NCBI RefSeq assembly: GCF_963675165.1
Contig: NC_087390.1
Span: 3,424,001-3,488,000 of the forward strand
Reading direction: 5' to 3'
DNA length: 64,000 nucleotides
DNA from: Halichondria panicea
Taxonomy: Eukaryota; Porifera; Demospongiae; Suberitida; Halichondriidae
Part shown: positions 1 to 10,403 of the stretch, one piece after another
Layout: every line of letters begins with the position of its first letter
Position numbering within the stretch: the stretch's first letter is position 1
Program-made: the position numbers and the translations under genes
The notes under the pieces: model-generated
Seen by the model: the letters and a program-made list of their open reading frames with translations, nothing else
What the model was told of the DNA's origin: nothing
Database searches by the model: none

Positions 1-1
1 C

Positions 2-3000
2 TTCAAGTTTAACAATGTTTCAGACCTCTTCATTCATGGATTAAAATTCTGTAAATGTGGTCAGAAATCAACAAACGGAACAAACGGCTATTCAACTCTC
101 GGGGTTTTAAACAGCACAAATTTAAACATATCTGATGTAACAATTTGTAAATCAGAATACCAAGGAATACTGGTCAGTAATGTACTTGGTTTGACTTCAA
201 TAGTACATTCATGTATCGTAGAGAGCCGCACAAATCGGTACAACAAGCTCGACAAACACCCAGCAAATGCCATATATTACAGTAATTGTGGCAACAACAA
301 CTCGTCATTGATTGTTTTAGATACTGTGCTTGAAAAAAATGAAAATTTATCCCCTAGCAAGCATAATAGGATACATCAAGCCATTGAATATCCATTTGCA
401 GCAGGCTTGACGGTAGTGATTAAGTGTTCGAATGTAGCTGTCAGTTTGGACAATATAACTGCTGACGGGAACATTGGAGGGGATGGTGGTAATCTTGCCA
501 TTGTATTTCACACACCCGAGTTATTCAGATCGCATCACGTTGTGATAAATAACTCTCATATATCCAACGGTACAGCTATTGAAGGTGGTGGTCTCTTTGT
601 GTCCATTGTTGAACCACGGGCTCAACGAAACAACAGTCAGATTTTGGAAAACAATCATACCATTCTCTCAATCATAAACACAGAGTTTACAAACAATACT
701 GCTTTGTATCTGGGTGGTGCAGTTGGGATACGTCAGAAAGGGTCCAACACATCAAATTTCACTGGAAATGTTAGAATAACTAATTGCAAATTTACAGGCA
801 ATTCTCTAAAAGAGAAAGGGCACGGAGGTATAGCTATAAACTATTTGAACTTCATCGTCACTCAAGTTGATCAGCACATCAGTCCACAATTTAGGGCATT
901 TGTAACTAACTGTACCTTTCATCAGAATTACGTTAAAAAAAACTCGAGAATGTCAGCTGGAAGTTCAGTGATATTTGTGAAGACAACCTCACATTTTAGA
1001 CTACAAGATATTTTGATCGATTCTAATTTTGCATCAGCCATTCTTGGTTTGCAAAGCAACATTGTTTTAGGAGGAAATGTTACTCTAACCAATAACAGCG
1101 CTCAGAGCGGAGGGGGAATACTTCTTTGCCAGAATGCTGTCTTGTACTTGGAAGATGGGGTGAATGTACTGATTTCTGGCAATAATGCTAATCATGCTGG
1201 TGGGGGGATTGCAGTTGAATCAATTTGTTTGGAGTCGGAACCTATATGTTTCTTTCAATTTGTTTCACCTGAGCCGAGACAATATACTGATATAAAGATT
1301 TATGTACATGATAATCAAGCACATCATGCTGGAGACAATCTATACGGTGGATCTGTGGAATACTGCTATTTGATAGAAAGCTCAACCCACGACCTCCTAG
1401 CTAATCACAGTTTGCCTGTGTTTCAAGAAATCTTCAAAATATACTCTGCAGGGGCTGGTTTGCCTTATGTGACCTCCCCACCTGATCATGTGTGCATTTG
1501 CATCGAAAATGTTCCTGACTGTAACATAACTGAATACATTTCCCCCAAGTTGGTTTACCCTGGTCAACCATTCAATTTGACAGTGATTCTTGCTGGTCAA
1601 TTGGATGGATCTGTTCCAGGCATTATTTCAGCACAGTTGGAAAATGTTCAAGAAGATCAGAATATATCTCTTCTAAATCACTACCAAGTTCAAAATGTGA
1701 AAAAGTCCAATTGCACCACAGTGAAGTATGAGATCTACTCGAGCGAAACTGAAACTAATGTTACCTTGGGACTTGTTGCAGCACAGCAAGGAGACACTAG
1801 TGTGACTGAATATTTACGTCAATATAGAGAGCTTAAAGTAAAGGTACCAATTTCAAAGTGCCCGAAAGGTTTCAATCTTTCAGAAGGAGAAAATGGCTTC
1901 ACTTGTAGTTGCGAAACAATATTCACGCAAGCTAATATACACTGCTACATAAAACACCAGACAATCTGGGTCCCTCGAAACACTTGGATAGGTTACTTCA
2001 ATGATTCTAGCACATTTGTACCCCAGGAAACATATGTAGTAGTCAATTACTGTCCACAAGAATTTTGTAAACAAAAAACCTTGAATATTACCACAACACT
2101 AGTTGACTTTGACCAGCGGGATCAATGCCAGGAAAACAGACAGGGAATTATGTGTGGAGAATGCTTGGCAAATTATAGTGCAACTTTTGGAGGAAGTCAA
2201 TGTAAGCGATGCTCAAATGATTGGCTGTGGACGATTCCCTTCTACGGTCTACTTGGCATTATTATTATTTTCCTACTCATGTTTCTTGATATCACAGTGG
2301 CAGACGGAACGATAAATGGGCTCATCTTTTACGCAAACGCTATTCAGGCGAATTATGAAGATGTATTTACCTCACAAGTGAGTGAGTATTGGTTGGCAAA
2401 TCCTTTAAAAGTTTTCGTTGGATGGCTCAGTTTTGCAAATGGTGTGGAGAAATGCTTTTTCAATGGTATGACCGAGTATCACAAAGCCTGGATCCAGTTT
2501 GCTTTTCCAGCCTATATTTGGATAATAATGGGTGCTATTATACTATTAAGCAGACGATATGCCATTGTAGTGCGAATAATCGGGAAGAATACCGTGAAAG
2601 TGTTTGCTACTCTTATTTTACTTTCATATTCTAAACTAATTCTTGCAATCATTGATGGAATTGATAGTACGCTTATTGATGCATCTAACAACAAACAGTA
2701 CCGAGTCTGGTCGAAAAATGGCAATATCCAGTTCCTCCACGGAATACACATACCTCTGTTTGTGTTCTGTGTATGTCTATTAATTGTCTGTGTGCCATTC
2801 ACACTATCGCTTTTGTTCATACAGATTCTCGAACGATACTCTCATCTGCGAATATTTTGGTTTGTCCGTAAACTGAAGCCTCTATTTGATGCTTATACAG
2901 GACCATATGATGACAATGCTCGGTTTTGGACTGGCTTCTTACTCCTGGTTCGAATATCTATATTTTTTGCAGCAATTTGCAGAGGTAGACTACACGATGG

Positions 3001-3436
3001 TGAAAACTTTACCATCACTATTGTTCTACTGTTCGTTGTCCTTTGCACAGCTTTCTTGCTCCGTAGTGGTATTTACAAGAGACGGGCAATCCAATTTCTC
3101 GAAGCATCATTACTTCTCAACTTATCCATGGTGTTTTCTTTCTCTGAATACATACATGTCAATCACAATAAAACGGCTGTTCTTATCCCAATCCTCATAG
3201 GAATCGCATTTGTAACGTTCGTTTTTGTTATTATCTATCACATAGTGAAGAAGCTTTACTCTTTCTCGTGTTTTGAGAGATGTCTGAACGCATTGAAGGA
3301 AAAGGTAACAACACGATGGCAGTATGAAAGGATTGATGAATCACTTGGCAGTTCATGTACCGCAACATATATGCCCCCTGTTGCTCGATTTACCGAAGAT
3401 CGTGAACCGCTGCTAGCAAACACTAATACTGAATAA
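2..3436 (+). CDS. Beta-helix, cysteine-rich, multi-pass membrane protein (5' partial)
   Basis: The reading frame is open from base 2 and runs without intron to the stop at 3434-3436, giving 1144 residues; the start lies outside the window. The first ~500 residues are Asn/Gly-rich short repeats with recurring N-T/N-S sequons and GG motifs (GGAVGI, GGGIL, GGGIAVE), typical of a right-handed parallel beta-helix in a secreted, N-glycosylated ectodomain. A cysteine-rich module follows (CPKGFNLSEG, then CGECLANYSATFGGSQCKRC), resembling ephrin-receptor-like cysteine modules. About nine hydrophobic segments then follow from WLWTIPFYG to VLIPILIGIAFV, and a cytosolic tail ends in EREPLL-like acidic sequence. 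Large ectodomain plus 7-or-more-TM proteins of this type are abundant in sponges and cnidarians. The ligand and role are unknown; adhesion or sensing is only inference. There is no overlap with the transporter cluster downstream. Confidence 0.8.
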   Translation, partial: FKFNNVSDLFIHGLKFCKCGQKSTNGTNGYSTLGVLNSTNLNISDVTICKSEYQGILVSNVLGLTSIVHSCIVESRTNRYNKLDKHPANAIYYSNCGNNNSSLIVLDTVLEKNENLSPSKHNRIHQAIEYPFAAGLTVVIKCSNVAVSLDNITADGNIGGDGGNLAIVFHTPELFRSHHVVINNSHISNGTAIEGGGLFVSIVEPRAQRNNSQILENNHTILSIINTEFTNNTALYLGGAVGIRQKGSNTSNFTGNVRITNCKFTGNSLKEKGHGGIAINYLNFIVTQVDQHISPQFRAFVTNCTFHQNYVKKNSRMSAGSSVIFVKTTSHFRLQDILIDSNFASAILGLQSNIVLGGNVTLTNNSAQSGGGILLCQNAVLYLEDGVNVLISGNNANHAGGGIAVESICLESEPICFFQFVSPEPRQYTDIKIYVHDNQAHHAGDNLYGGSVEYCYLIESSTHDLLANHSLPVFQEIFKIYSAGAGLPYVTSPPDHVCICIENVPDCNITEYISPKLVYPGQPFNLTVILAGQLDGSVPGIISAQLENVQEDQNISLLNHYQVQNVKKSNCTTVKYEIYSSETETNVTLGLVAAQQGDTSVTEYLRQYRELKVKVPISKCPKGFNLSEGENGFTCSCETIFTQANIHCYIKHQTIWVPRNTWIGYFNDSSTFVPQETYVVVNYCPQEFCKQKTLNITTTLVDFDQRDQCQENRQGIMCGECLANYSATFGGSQCKRCSNDWLWTIPFYGLLGIIIIFLLMFLDITVADGTINGLIFYANAIQANYEDVFTSQVSEYWLANPLKVFVGWLSFANGVEKCFFNGMTEYHKAWIQFAFPAYIWIIMGAIILLSRRYAIVVRIIGKNTVKVFATLILLSYSKLILAIIDGIDSTLIDASNNKQYRVWSKNGNIQFLHGIHIPLFVFCVCLLIVCVPFTLSLLFIQILERYSHLRIFWFVRKLKPLFDAYTGPYDDNARFWTGFLLLVRISIFFAAICRGRLHDGENFTITIVLLFVVLCTAFLLRSGIYKRRAIQFLEASLLLNLSMVFSFSEYIHVNHNKTAVLIPILIGIAFVTFVFVIIYHIVKKLYSFSCFERCLNALKEKVTTRWQYERIDESLGSSCTATYMPPVARFTEDREPLLANTNTE

Positions 3437-5099
3437 CAAGTACAGCTAGCTAGCTAGTGCCTGAGTTCTCCTTTCTCAGTTGTTTTGTTCGAACGTACAA
3501 TTTACAGTATATTTCACATTCTATACAAATTGAAACGTTATTTAGTTTATAATGCTAACATACTCGCCTGCAAGGTGAATTCTCAGCCTCCACCGGGGAA
3601 ATAACCAAAGAGGTTCACCACACAAAACTCCATACTGGCAAAAGAAGTGATGAATTAACGTAACGTGCAAATAATCCCTTAACAAAGGCTACTTCCGTAT
3701 ACTGGCTCAAGAAAGTGCATGATCATACAATTATTATTATATTACATAATAATTATTATACCTCGTGGTGGGATCGAGGGTGTTCTAAGCCGATCTTGTT
3801 TTTCTACAAATGCACAATTGTATACACATTACACTTACTGTATTACTGCTGTACATATAGAAATGCAGCAATATCCAGAAATTGATGTGCACAGTGGACC
3901 CCCTCTTAAGGACCACACCTAAAGAATTATAAGGTGATCTGCGATATAAAGGCTTATATAGACACTCAGATCCCAAATAAGCAGTTTGTGTACAAAACAA
4001 CTATACAGATGCGCATCATAAGCATCAGACATGCACAGAATTAGGTTGCTAAAAACAATAAATTCACAATAGCTATAGCTAGATCTATCTGTAATAATGT
4101 TCTGCAGACTATAATTATAGTAATGACTTTAGCCTTCTTTATTCTATTAGTCTACCAGCATGCTCAGATTTATGCAATAGAAGACAAAGCATGCATTGCC
4201 ACTATAATTATTATTAGTTGAGGAGAGCATCACCAGTGAGTTAATTACTATTTTAGTGATGCTGTGTGTGACGCTATCCAAGAGGTACGGTATGTCACTG
4301 AGCTTATATATTATTACTGTCATCAGCTTAACTATAATTACCATAATTATTATATATACTACTATTAGTACACAAATTAAGCTGTATAATTATACGCTTA
4401 CAAGTCTATATCTACAATGGTTAAACAGAACAATCAAACCTCCACAAGAGCTACACAATCCTTACATTCACCTAATTCATCTATTGCCCACCCCCATACA
4501 TCTATATATGCTGTAAAGTGGTCATATGCAGTTTAAGAGCAAACATTCAATAAAGTACATACAATTATCCTTAGTATAGGGTTGGGTCGAAAACAGCAAA
4601 AATCCCCCCTCTGGATCTCACCCACAAGACAGAGTTTACATATCTGTTCTAGAACTAGTTGGAGCATGCAAAGACTATAATAATACCAACCCACAAGTGC
4701 ACATGCTGTTTTTTGCACTTTAATTATAATTATTATATCTAGCAATCGAGTTTATACTTTTATGAATATTAAAAGTATACATGCAGTAGACCTGTACAAG
4801 TGTTGCCACCATGCATGCGATCATAAATTCATTCCTATATTGCTGGTGTGGTGAAGTTCAGTGACCACCAGTGAACTTTTTTCTAACTGACTCCCCAATC
4901 CAAATTAGCATTCAGGGAGATTCAAAACTCTTACGCAGAATTGCCAGTTCACTAACTTAATTGTTAGCTATCCAGGACTGAACTATAGGCGACTGACAAT
5001 ACTTAGGAACTATAGATACACCTGTACTGTGGTGTGTCATTTGTACTACTATTATATATAGGACATGCATTTGATTCATCAAGTAATCAGTTTGCTACT
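3437..5099. other. Intergenic, AT-rich, no gene recognised
   Basis: The stretch holds many TAATTATTA-type low-complexity runs (for example 3725-3765 and 4330-4370). Its short ORFs are not conserved with anything recognisable. It separates the convergent beta-helix gene (plus) and transporter A (minus). No clear poly(A) signal sits immediately after 3436; AATAAA-like sequence occurs near 4056. Confidence 0.6.
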
Positions 5100-6647
5100 C
5101 TATTGACTACGAGTTGTTAGATATCGATCATAGACCTCCTCCACCACTCTGTGTGCATTGTAGTCCTCGTCTCTAACTCTCCTCTTGTACCAGCGAGCCA
5201 TGACACAGTACAGAATGAATCCAAGCAGACTCAAAACGGCCTTGATTACAAACACGATCAGTACCATTTTATTGTTTGTTGTGGGAATCGCACCACTTAC
5301 ATAAATTCCGGCATATGTAGAGGTAACATAAGTTAAACCCTTATAAGCAGCAAATAATCTTCGCATGTTGTATGGTGCCTGAGCACAAACAAACTCCAGA
5401 AATGTACAAATAAAAACATTTGTCAGCAAACCACTCGACACAAATGATAAAATGCTTTTTGTTAAATCAATGGCCTCATAACTGTGAAAGACCTCGAACG
5501 ATTCTAAAATAATATATACAATACTCAAAACTAAAGAAAGGAAAGAGGCAATACCGATTCTCTTTAGAATACTTGGAAACCTATCTCTTAGAAGGGGGTA
5601 AATAAGAAACTCATTAATCAGGATACCGATCATAGACCACCAATGATCACTGTACGTGAAAGAGAAAAGCATATCAGATGTGCAGTTGGTGAGATCAAAA
5701 AAAGTGCGAGGATTCACCGATATGTTAGGACTAAAAGCATGTGCAAACAAGATTAACCACAAGGGTATGCTCATAGCCAATAACCGTAGAATTGATTTTA
5801 CATCTTCCACTTGCTCAGTAGTGAATGGTCCACCGTATCTCAACTTTCCCAGGTCCATTCTTGAAGGTATGTCTTCCTCCCAGTATGTGAGAGCACTGCG
5901 ATTTAGGGGAGCCTTGTGCTTGGCTGCAAATTTAAGAACTTGGTAAACGGTTTTAAATGGTTGGGGTGGGTTAGGTTCAATAATCAACCAGTTTTTAGCG
6001 AAAAGGAGGTCGAGAACAAGAATAATACTTGCGAACAAAGCTGGACATAGACTATAAAGCTGGGTACTACTTATTTCATCATCAATTAGCCCCAAACAGT
6101 TGTCCTTCAAGACAATGTTGCCAAAGTCTCCAATCCAGGCACCAGCTCTTATACTGAACACAGCCCAAGCAATAAAACTAGTGATACTAGAAGATGATGC
6201 ATCAGGCATCTGATCCAAACCAAGCTGTAGTATGCAGAAAAAACACGACATTGCCACCAAACACACACACCACAATAAACAGAACACCATTTCATTGACG
6301 AGCCTGTACTTTCCATGATATATTAGCCCAGGGCCTAGGATTAGGATGTATACACAGAAAACAACTGTTAAAAGAAACAGGGTGATAATTCCGATCCTTG
6401 CTATTATGTAATCTTGAAGCTTGGAATTGGCTAAAAATCCGAGGAACAAAGTTATTGGCAGAAAAATTGACAGTGGTATTATGACTATCCACTCTGGATA
6501 GTCGGTACGAACTGCCCTGATTGTGTTAAGAATAGCATTAGCTGTAGCACTCACAAGCAGTGTCCAAGCTAGCACAAGGTAGGCTCCCTTTGAGTAGAAC
6601 TTTCTCACTCTGTACTTACAGCTCATTTCGACATTATAGCTGTGCAA
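5100..6647 (-). CDS. SLC15/POT-like MFS transporter, paralog A (group I)
   Basis: Intronless 515-residue polytopic protein. Around 12 hydrophobic segments flank a central cytosolic loop with KHKAPLNRSALTYWEEDIP, SRMDLGKLRYGGPF and TTEQVEDVK. That loop and the LGLDQMPDASSSS block (TM4-5 region) are hallmarks of metazoan SLC15A4-like proton-coupled oligopeptide transporter relatives. The ExxER proton/peptide motif expected around TM1 in classical POT proteins is not visible; the corresponding stretch reads VRKFYSKGAYLVLAW. Substrate and coupling therefore cannot be assigned. The first ATG gives MHSYNVEMSCKYR; the second (MSCKYR, base 6626) is the start shared with paralogs B and G and may be the real one. 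The C-terminus RVVEEVYDRYL is conserved in all paralogs. Residue composition and length are normal for the family. Confidence 0.85.
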   Translation of the reverse strand: MHSYNVEMSCKYRVRKFYSKGAYLVLAWTLLVSATANAILNTIRAVRTDYPEWIVIIPLSIFLPITLFLGFLANSKLQDYIIARIGIITLFLLTVVFCVYILILGPGLIYHGKYRLVNEMVFCLLWCVCLVAMSCFFCILQLGLDQMPDASSSSITSFIAWAVFSIRAGAWIGDFGNIVLKDNCLGLIDDEISSTQLYSLCPALFASIILVLDLLFAKNWLIIEPNPPQPFKTVYQVLKFAAKHKAPLNRSALTYWEEDIPSRMDLGKLRYGGPFTTEQVEDVKSILRLLAMSIPLWLILFAHAFSPNISVNPRTFFDLTNCTSDMLFSFTYSDHWWSMIGILINEFLIYPLLRDRFPSILKRIGIASFLSLVLSIVYIILESFEVFHSYEAIDLTKSILSFVSSGLLTNVFICTFLEFVCAQAPYNMRRLFAAYKGLTYVTSTYAGIYVSGAIPTTNNKMVLIVFVIKAVLSLLGFILYCVMARWYKRRVRDEDYNAHRVVEEVYDRYLTTRSQ

Positions 6648-7487
6648 TATTATAGACTATAGTGGTTTAGCATGAGTCTTATAGGTACGTATTAGGGCAC
6701 TATGCATTAGGACAACATTATTTTGTGTATTAGGAAAGTGAAGACAGACTTTGCAAACAATGAAAATGCTTCGATGATCTACTATTGGCGTATTAAGAAC
6801 AACATTAATTTGTGGACATAATTATTGAAAATACATGGTCTCAAACACAAACTTGTGCCATTTCTACGGCATCTTACATGTACGTATGTATCACTTCTCC
6901 CATTTTTTCTAGCTGAATCTACACGTCACTGCAGTTAATCAGTACAAAGCAGAGAAGGTACGACATCCGCGAGACGCAAGAAGTGTTGTATGCACCAGGG
7001 TCAAAGTTCAATTGCGTCACCTACCAAACACATAGCTTAGTATACTACATTAGCTGTCAAGAGTCTGATCTAGGATTGTCATCAGCTTTCTGTAAGAGAG
7101 ATGCCTGGAGTTGCACTTCTTATGACATTAACACTTCCTGTGCCTCGCGGATGTTGTACTTCTTTTGAGTACAAAGTTTGGGTTTACTAATAAATTGGCC
7201 TGGAATCCAGGCTATACTAAATTATAGTAGATGTAGACTTAACATCACAGCCCATGCATGCATACCAAGATGACTATGATAACAGTCCAAAAAATGTTAT
7301 GTAAGAACTGCATGTGTATACAGCATGATGGCCAATGCTTAAGCTTGTGTGACTGGTACATTTCAGTTTCATGTAAGCACACTTTTGACACACTCTATAA
7401 TTAAATTTATCTGAACTAATCCTGCACAAAAATTAGACAATTATATTGATTCTGTCTAGTCGTGTTCACATGCGCTTCCCAACTTAG
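6648..7487. other. Intergenic between transporters A and B
   Basis: About 840 bp without a credible gene. It contains the upstream region of transporter A. Nothing beyond AT-rich sequence is recognised. A CGCGAGACGCAAGAAG / CTTCCTGTGCCTCGCGGATG pair at about 6968-7152 looks like the arms of a short decayed inverted repeat. Confidence 0.45.
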
Positions 7488-8685
7488 TCAAGGTGGATGA
7501 CAATGTGTTAGATATCGATCATAGACCTCCTCTACCACTCTGTGTACATTGTAGTCCTCATCTCTAACTCTCCTCTTGTACCAGCGAGCCAGGATACAGT
7601 ACAAGATAAATCCAAACAAACTCATAGCGGCCTTAGCTCCAAACATAATCAGTACGACTGTAATGTTTTGTTGGGGAATTGCACCGCTTACTGTATTGTA
7701 CTGTACGTGAAACAGAAAAACATGTCAGATTCACAGTTGGTGAAATTATTCAAAGTGAATGTTAAAATTGTAGGGCTAAATGCAAGTGTAAACGAGATTA
7801 ACCACAAGGGAAGGGAAGGCTCAATGCCGATAATTGTAGAATTGATTTCACATCTTCCACTTGCTCAGTAGTGAATGGTCCACCGTATCTCGACTTTCCC
7901 AGGTCCATTCTTGAAGGTATGTCTTCCTCCCAGTATGTGAGAGCACTGCGATTGAGGGGAGCTTTGTGCTTGGCAGCAAACTTGAGAACTTGGTAGATTG
8001 TTTTAAATGGTTGGGGTGGGTTAGGTTCGATAATCAACCAGTTTTTAGTGAAAATGAGGTCGAGAACAAGAATAACACTTACAAACAAAGCTGGAAACAG
8101 ACTATAAAGCTGGGTAATACTAATTGGATCAGCAACTAACCCGAAACAATTGTCCATCAAAACATAATACAATAAACCCCCAATCCATCTACCAGTATTT
8201 AAACTAAATACAGCCCAAGCGATAAAGCTTGTGATACTAGAAGATGAAGCGTCAGGCATCTGATCCAAACCAAGCTGTAGTGTGCAGGTGAAACATGTTA
8301 GTGCCACCACACACAAACAGAACAATATACAGTATACGACTTCATTGATGAGCCTGTACTTCCCAAAACCAAAGCCGTATCCTATACCAGGACCTATGGT
8401 TAAGACGTACGTGCTGGAAACAATTGCTACAAGAAATAGTGTGACAATTCCGAACCTTACTATTGTGTAACCTTGCAGCTTGGAATTGGCTAACAATCCG
8501 AGACACAATGTTATCAGAAGAAATAACGAAAATGGTATTGCAAGTAGCCAAACAGGGTAGTTGAATTTTGTTGCATTGATTATGTCAACAAAAGTAGTAG
8601 CTGCACCAGACACAAGCAACATCCAAGCTAGCACAAGGCAGGCTCCCTTTGAGTAGAACTTTCTCACTCTGTATTCACAACTCAT
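7488..8685 (-). pseudogene. SLC15/POT-like transporter B, frameshifted and internally deleted
   Basis: Residues 1-295 (8685 to 7798) are an intact group I N-terminal half starting MSCEYRVRKF and including LGLDQMPDASSSS and the RSALTYWEEDIPSRMDLGK loop. After ALSLP the frame is lost: CCCTT is present twice in tandem (near 7810-7822 on plus) where paralogs have one copy, a 5-bp duplication that leads to a stop four codons on. Downstream the homology resumes in another frame (FTYS region), then jumps directly to the last TM and the RRVRDEDYN tail, so several hundred bp encoding about four membrane segments are missing. The end matches the VEEVYDRYL tail. Decay looks recent because the remaining sequence is still near-identical to A and G. 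A truncated N-terminal half could be expressed, but transport is unlikely. Confidence 0.85.
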
Positions 8686-8982
8686 TTTAAATTTTATCTA
8701 TACAATGCACTAGCCTATGCAATGGGCTATTTGACAAACTAAGATGGTTATATAGGGAACGGTCTATATAATTCAGGGTACCGTAAATGGTATTGATGTA
8801 AAGATAGACTCGGTAAATAATTAAAAAGCACTCATACAATTACATTAGAACAACATCAATTTGAGGCATTTTGTCAAGATAGTCAACAACACAAGCAAAC
8901 TATACACAATGCTCAAGCTAATATCCTGATCACTTATTAGGTTGCTGCAGCTGCAGTGTTACATTAATGTGTTATGTATTAT

Positions 8983-9194
8983 CAAGGGGGTATATAAAAG
9001 AGAGGGCATGCAAGTTGATGCAACAGCAAAAATGAGCAGAGTTCAAACGTGGGCGGATGAATGCGCATGAAATGCTAAAAATAGAAATTTCTATTTTTAG
9101 TACTTCATGCAAATGCACACATTCCTCCACCCAGTTTGAACTTTGATAGCTTGATAGTGCAGTTGCATGCCCTCTCTTCTTGTATAGGACCTTG
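8983..9194. repeat. MITE, 212 bp, 7-bp target duplication (family M7)
   Basis: Terminal inverted repeats start CAAGGGGGTATATAAAAG on the left and end CTTGTATAGGACCTTG on the right, with inner GAGAGGGCATGCAA / TTGCATGCCCTCTC arms. GTATTAT flanks both ends (8976-8982 and 9195-9201), a 7-bp target-site duplication. The centre contains a second perfect palindrome built on CTAAAAATAGAAATTTC. There is no coding capacity. It belongs to the same family as the element at 12364-12613. Confidence 0.85.
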
Positions 9195-9462
9195 GTATTA
9201 TCAACCATGAAAATTAATTAGCATACATATTTACTTCACTCTACTTCACTCGGATCACCACCAGTATTAATACTGTCTCAGCTTCTATAAACACAGAAAC
9301 ACAAAATTGTAGTAACTAATTATATAAGTGTTGCCTATCGGCTAAAAATAATTCATTACTACACGGGGTGTTATAGTTACTAGTCGAGGTGAATAATTTA
9401 GTAGTGTATACATGCACCGGTATACATATGTAATTTCCTAGACCAAAGTGAAACGTCTCACA

Positions 9463-9512
9463 CTCCTATTTAAAGTACCATTGTTGTCCAACAATGGTAC
9501 TTTGAATAGGAG
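9463..9512. repeat. 24-bp-arm hairpin with 2-nt loop
   Basis: Arms 9463-9486 and 9489-9512 are complementary with a single T/C difference that would still pair as G-U in RNA; only two bases separate them. It lies in intergenic sequence between transporter B and pseudogene C. The loop is too short for a standard pre-miRNA, so a palindromic mobile-element remnant is more likely. Confidence 0.7.
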
Positions 9513-10403
9513 TTGAGTTACGTGGGTTATTCATGTAGTTACGTAGAACTGCCCGTTCAGCATTCTGTAGCTATTGAAGACTGAAGTAGGAAGGACTATA
9601 GACTGATATACATGTAGTGTGTCTATATAACAGATTACAAAAACTATATAATCAGTACAATGTATCGTTATGGAGAGCATGAGCTTGTTGTTGTACGTTG
9701 TTCTCCTTAATTCATTGATGTTGAGAGATTGCATGCACATGTGCCACAAATGTTGTTCTATATAACTTGCTACTTACTATCCATGTACATCATTCTGTTC
9801 CAATGTATCACTGTCCTACATGTGCATATATTATAGCGTTACAGCAATAGAAAATCCCCATTGTAGAGGCTACCATATAGTGGGTTATTTTCGAGGCGGT
9901 ACATTTTTGCAGATTACTCAAACTAAAACATTTCGTGGATTTTATTTTCAAGGATAGATTCGAGGTTCATATGACCACACCTCTATAGTAGAGAGGTCTT
10001 TCAACTGGAAGTAAACCGATTTTCAAGGTCAATCCTCGAAAACCTCAAAAATAACCAAGAAACCTTGAATTCAAAAGAATTTCGATCCAGTATACAACAT
10101 GTGAGGATTATGTTGGCTAGAGTATCCAATGCCTCTAAAAAAAATTAGGCAGCTAAAGAGAGTTGACAAGTTTATTGTTCATTATAATTATAACAACACT
10201 AGTAATGGTGACAGAACACAAGGATATAAAAAGAGCTATATACAAATACAAGAGCTAGCGCGTGCATGGCCTCCATGTATGGCGTGTGCAATACAGGAAC
10301 TAATTATGACTGTACATTCAATCATAGTAATCAACTAGTAAACAGATAAGTACAAGTTTCATGTGCTTTCAATTTTCCTTGCCATGCAAACATAAGTTAT
10401 CAT
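9513..10403. other. Intergenic between B and C, no gene
   Basis: Apart from the decayed hairpin element at 9871-10056 this stretch holds only short AT-rich ORFs without recognisable products. Its last ~55 bp (from about 10349) start the group II duplication unit: the same AAGTACAAGTTTCA sequence recurs at 15877 and 20567 just beyond the 3' ends of genes D and E. Confidence 0.5.
9871..10056. repeat. Decayed TACCGTATAGCGGG-family element
   Basis: Starts TACCATATAGTGGGTTATTT and ends with AAAAATAACC-type sequence. The internal TTCGAGG / CCTCGAA arms are partly preserved. It is assigned to the same hairpin family as elements at 13791, 24099, 33055, 55524 and 57717 by the left terminus only. Confidence 0.45.
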
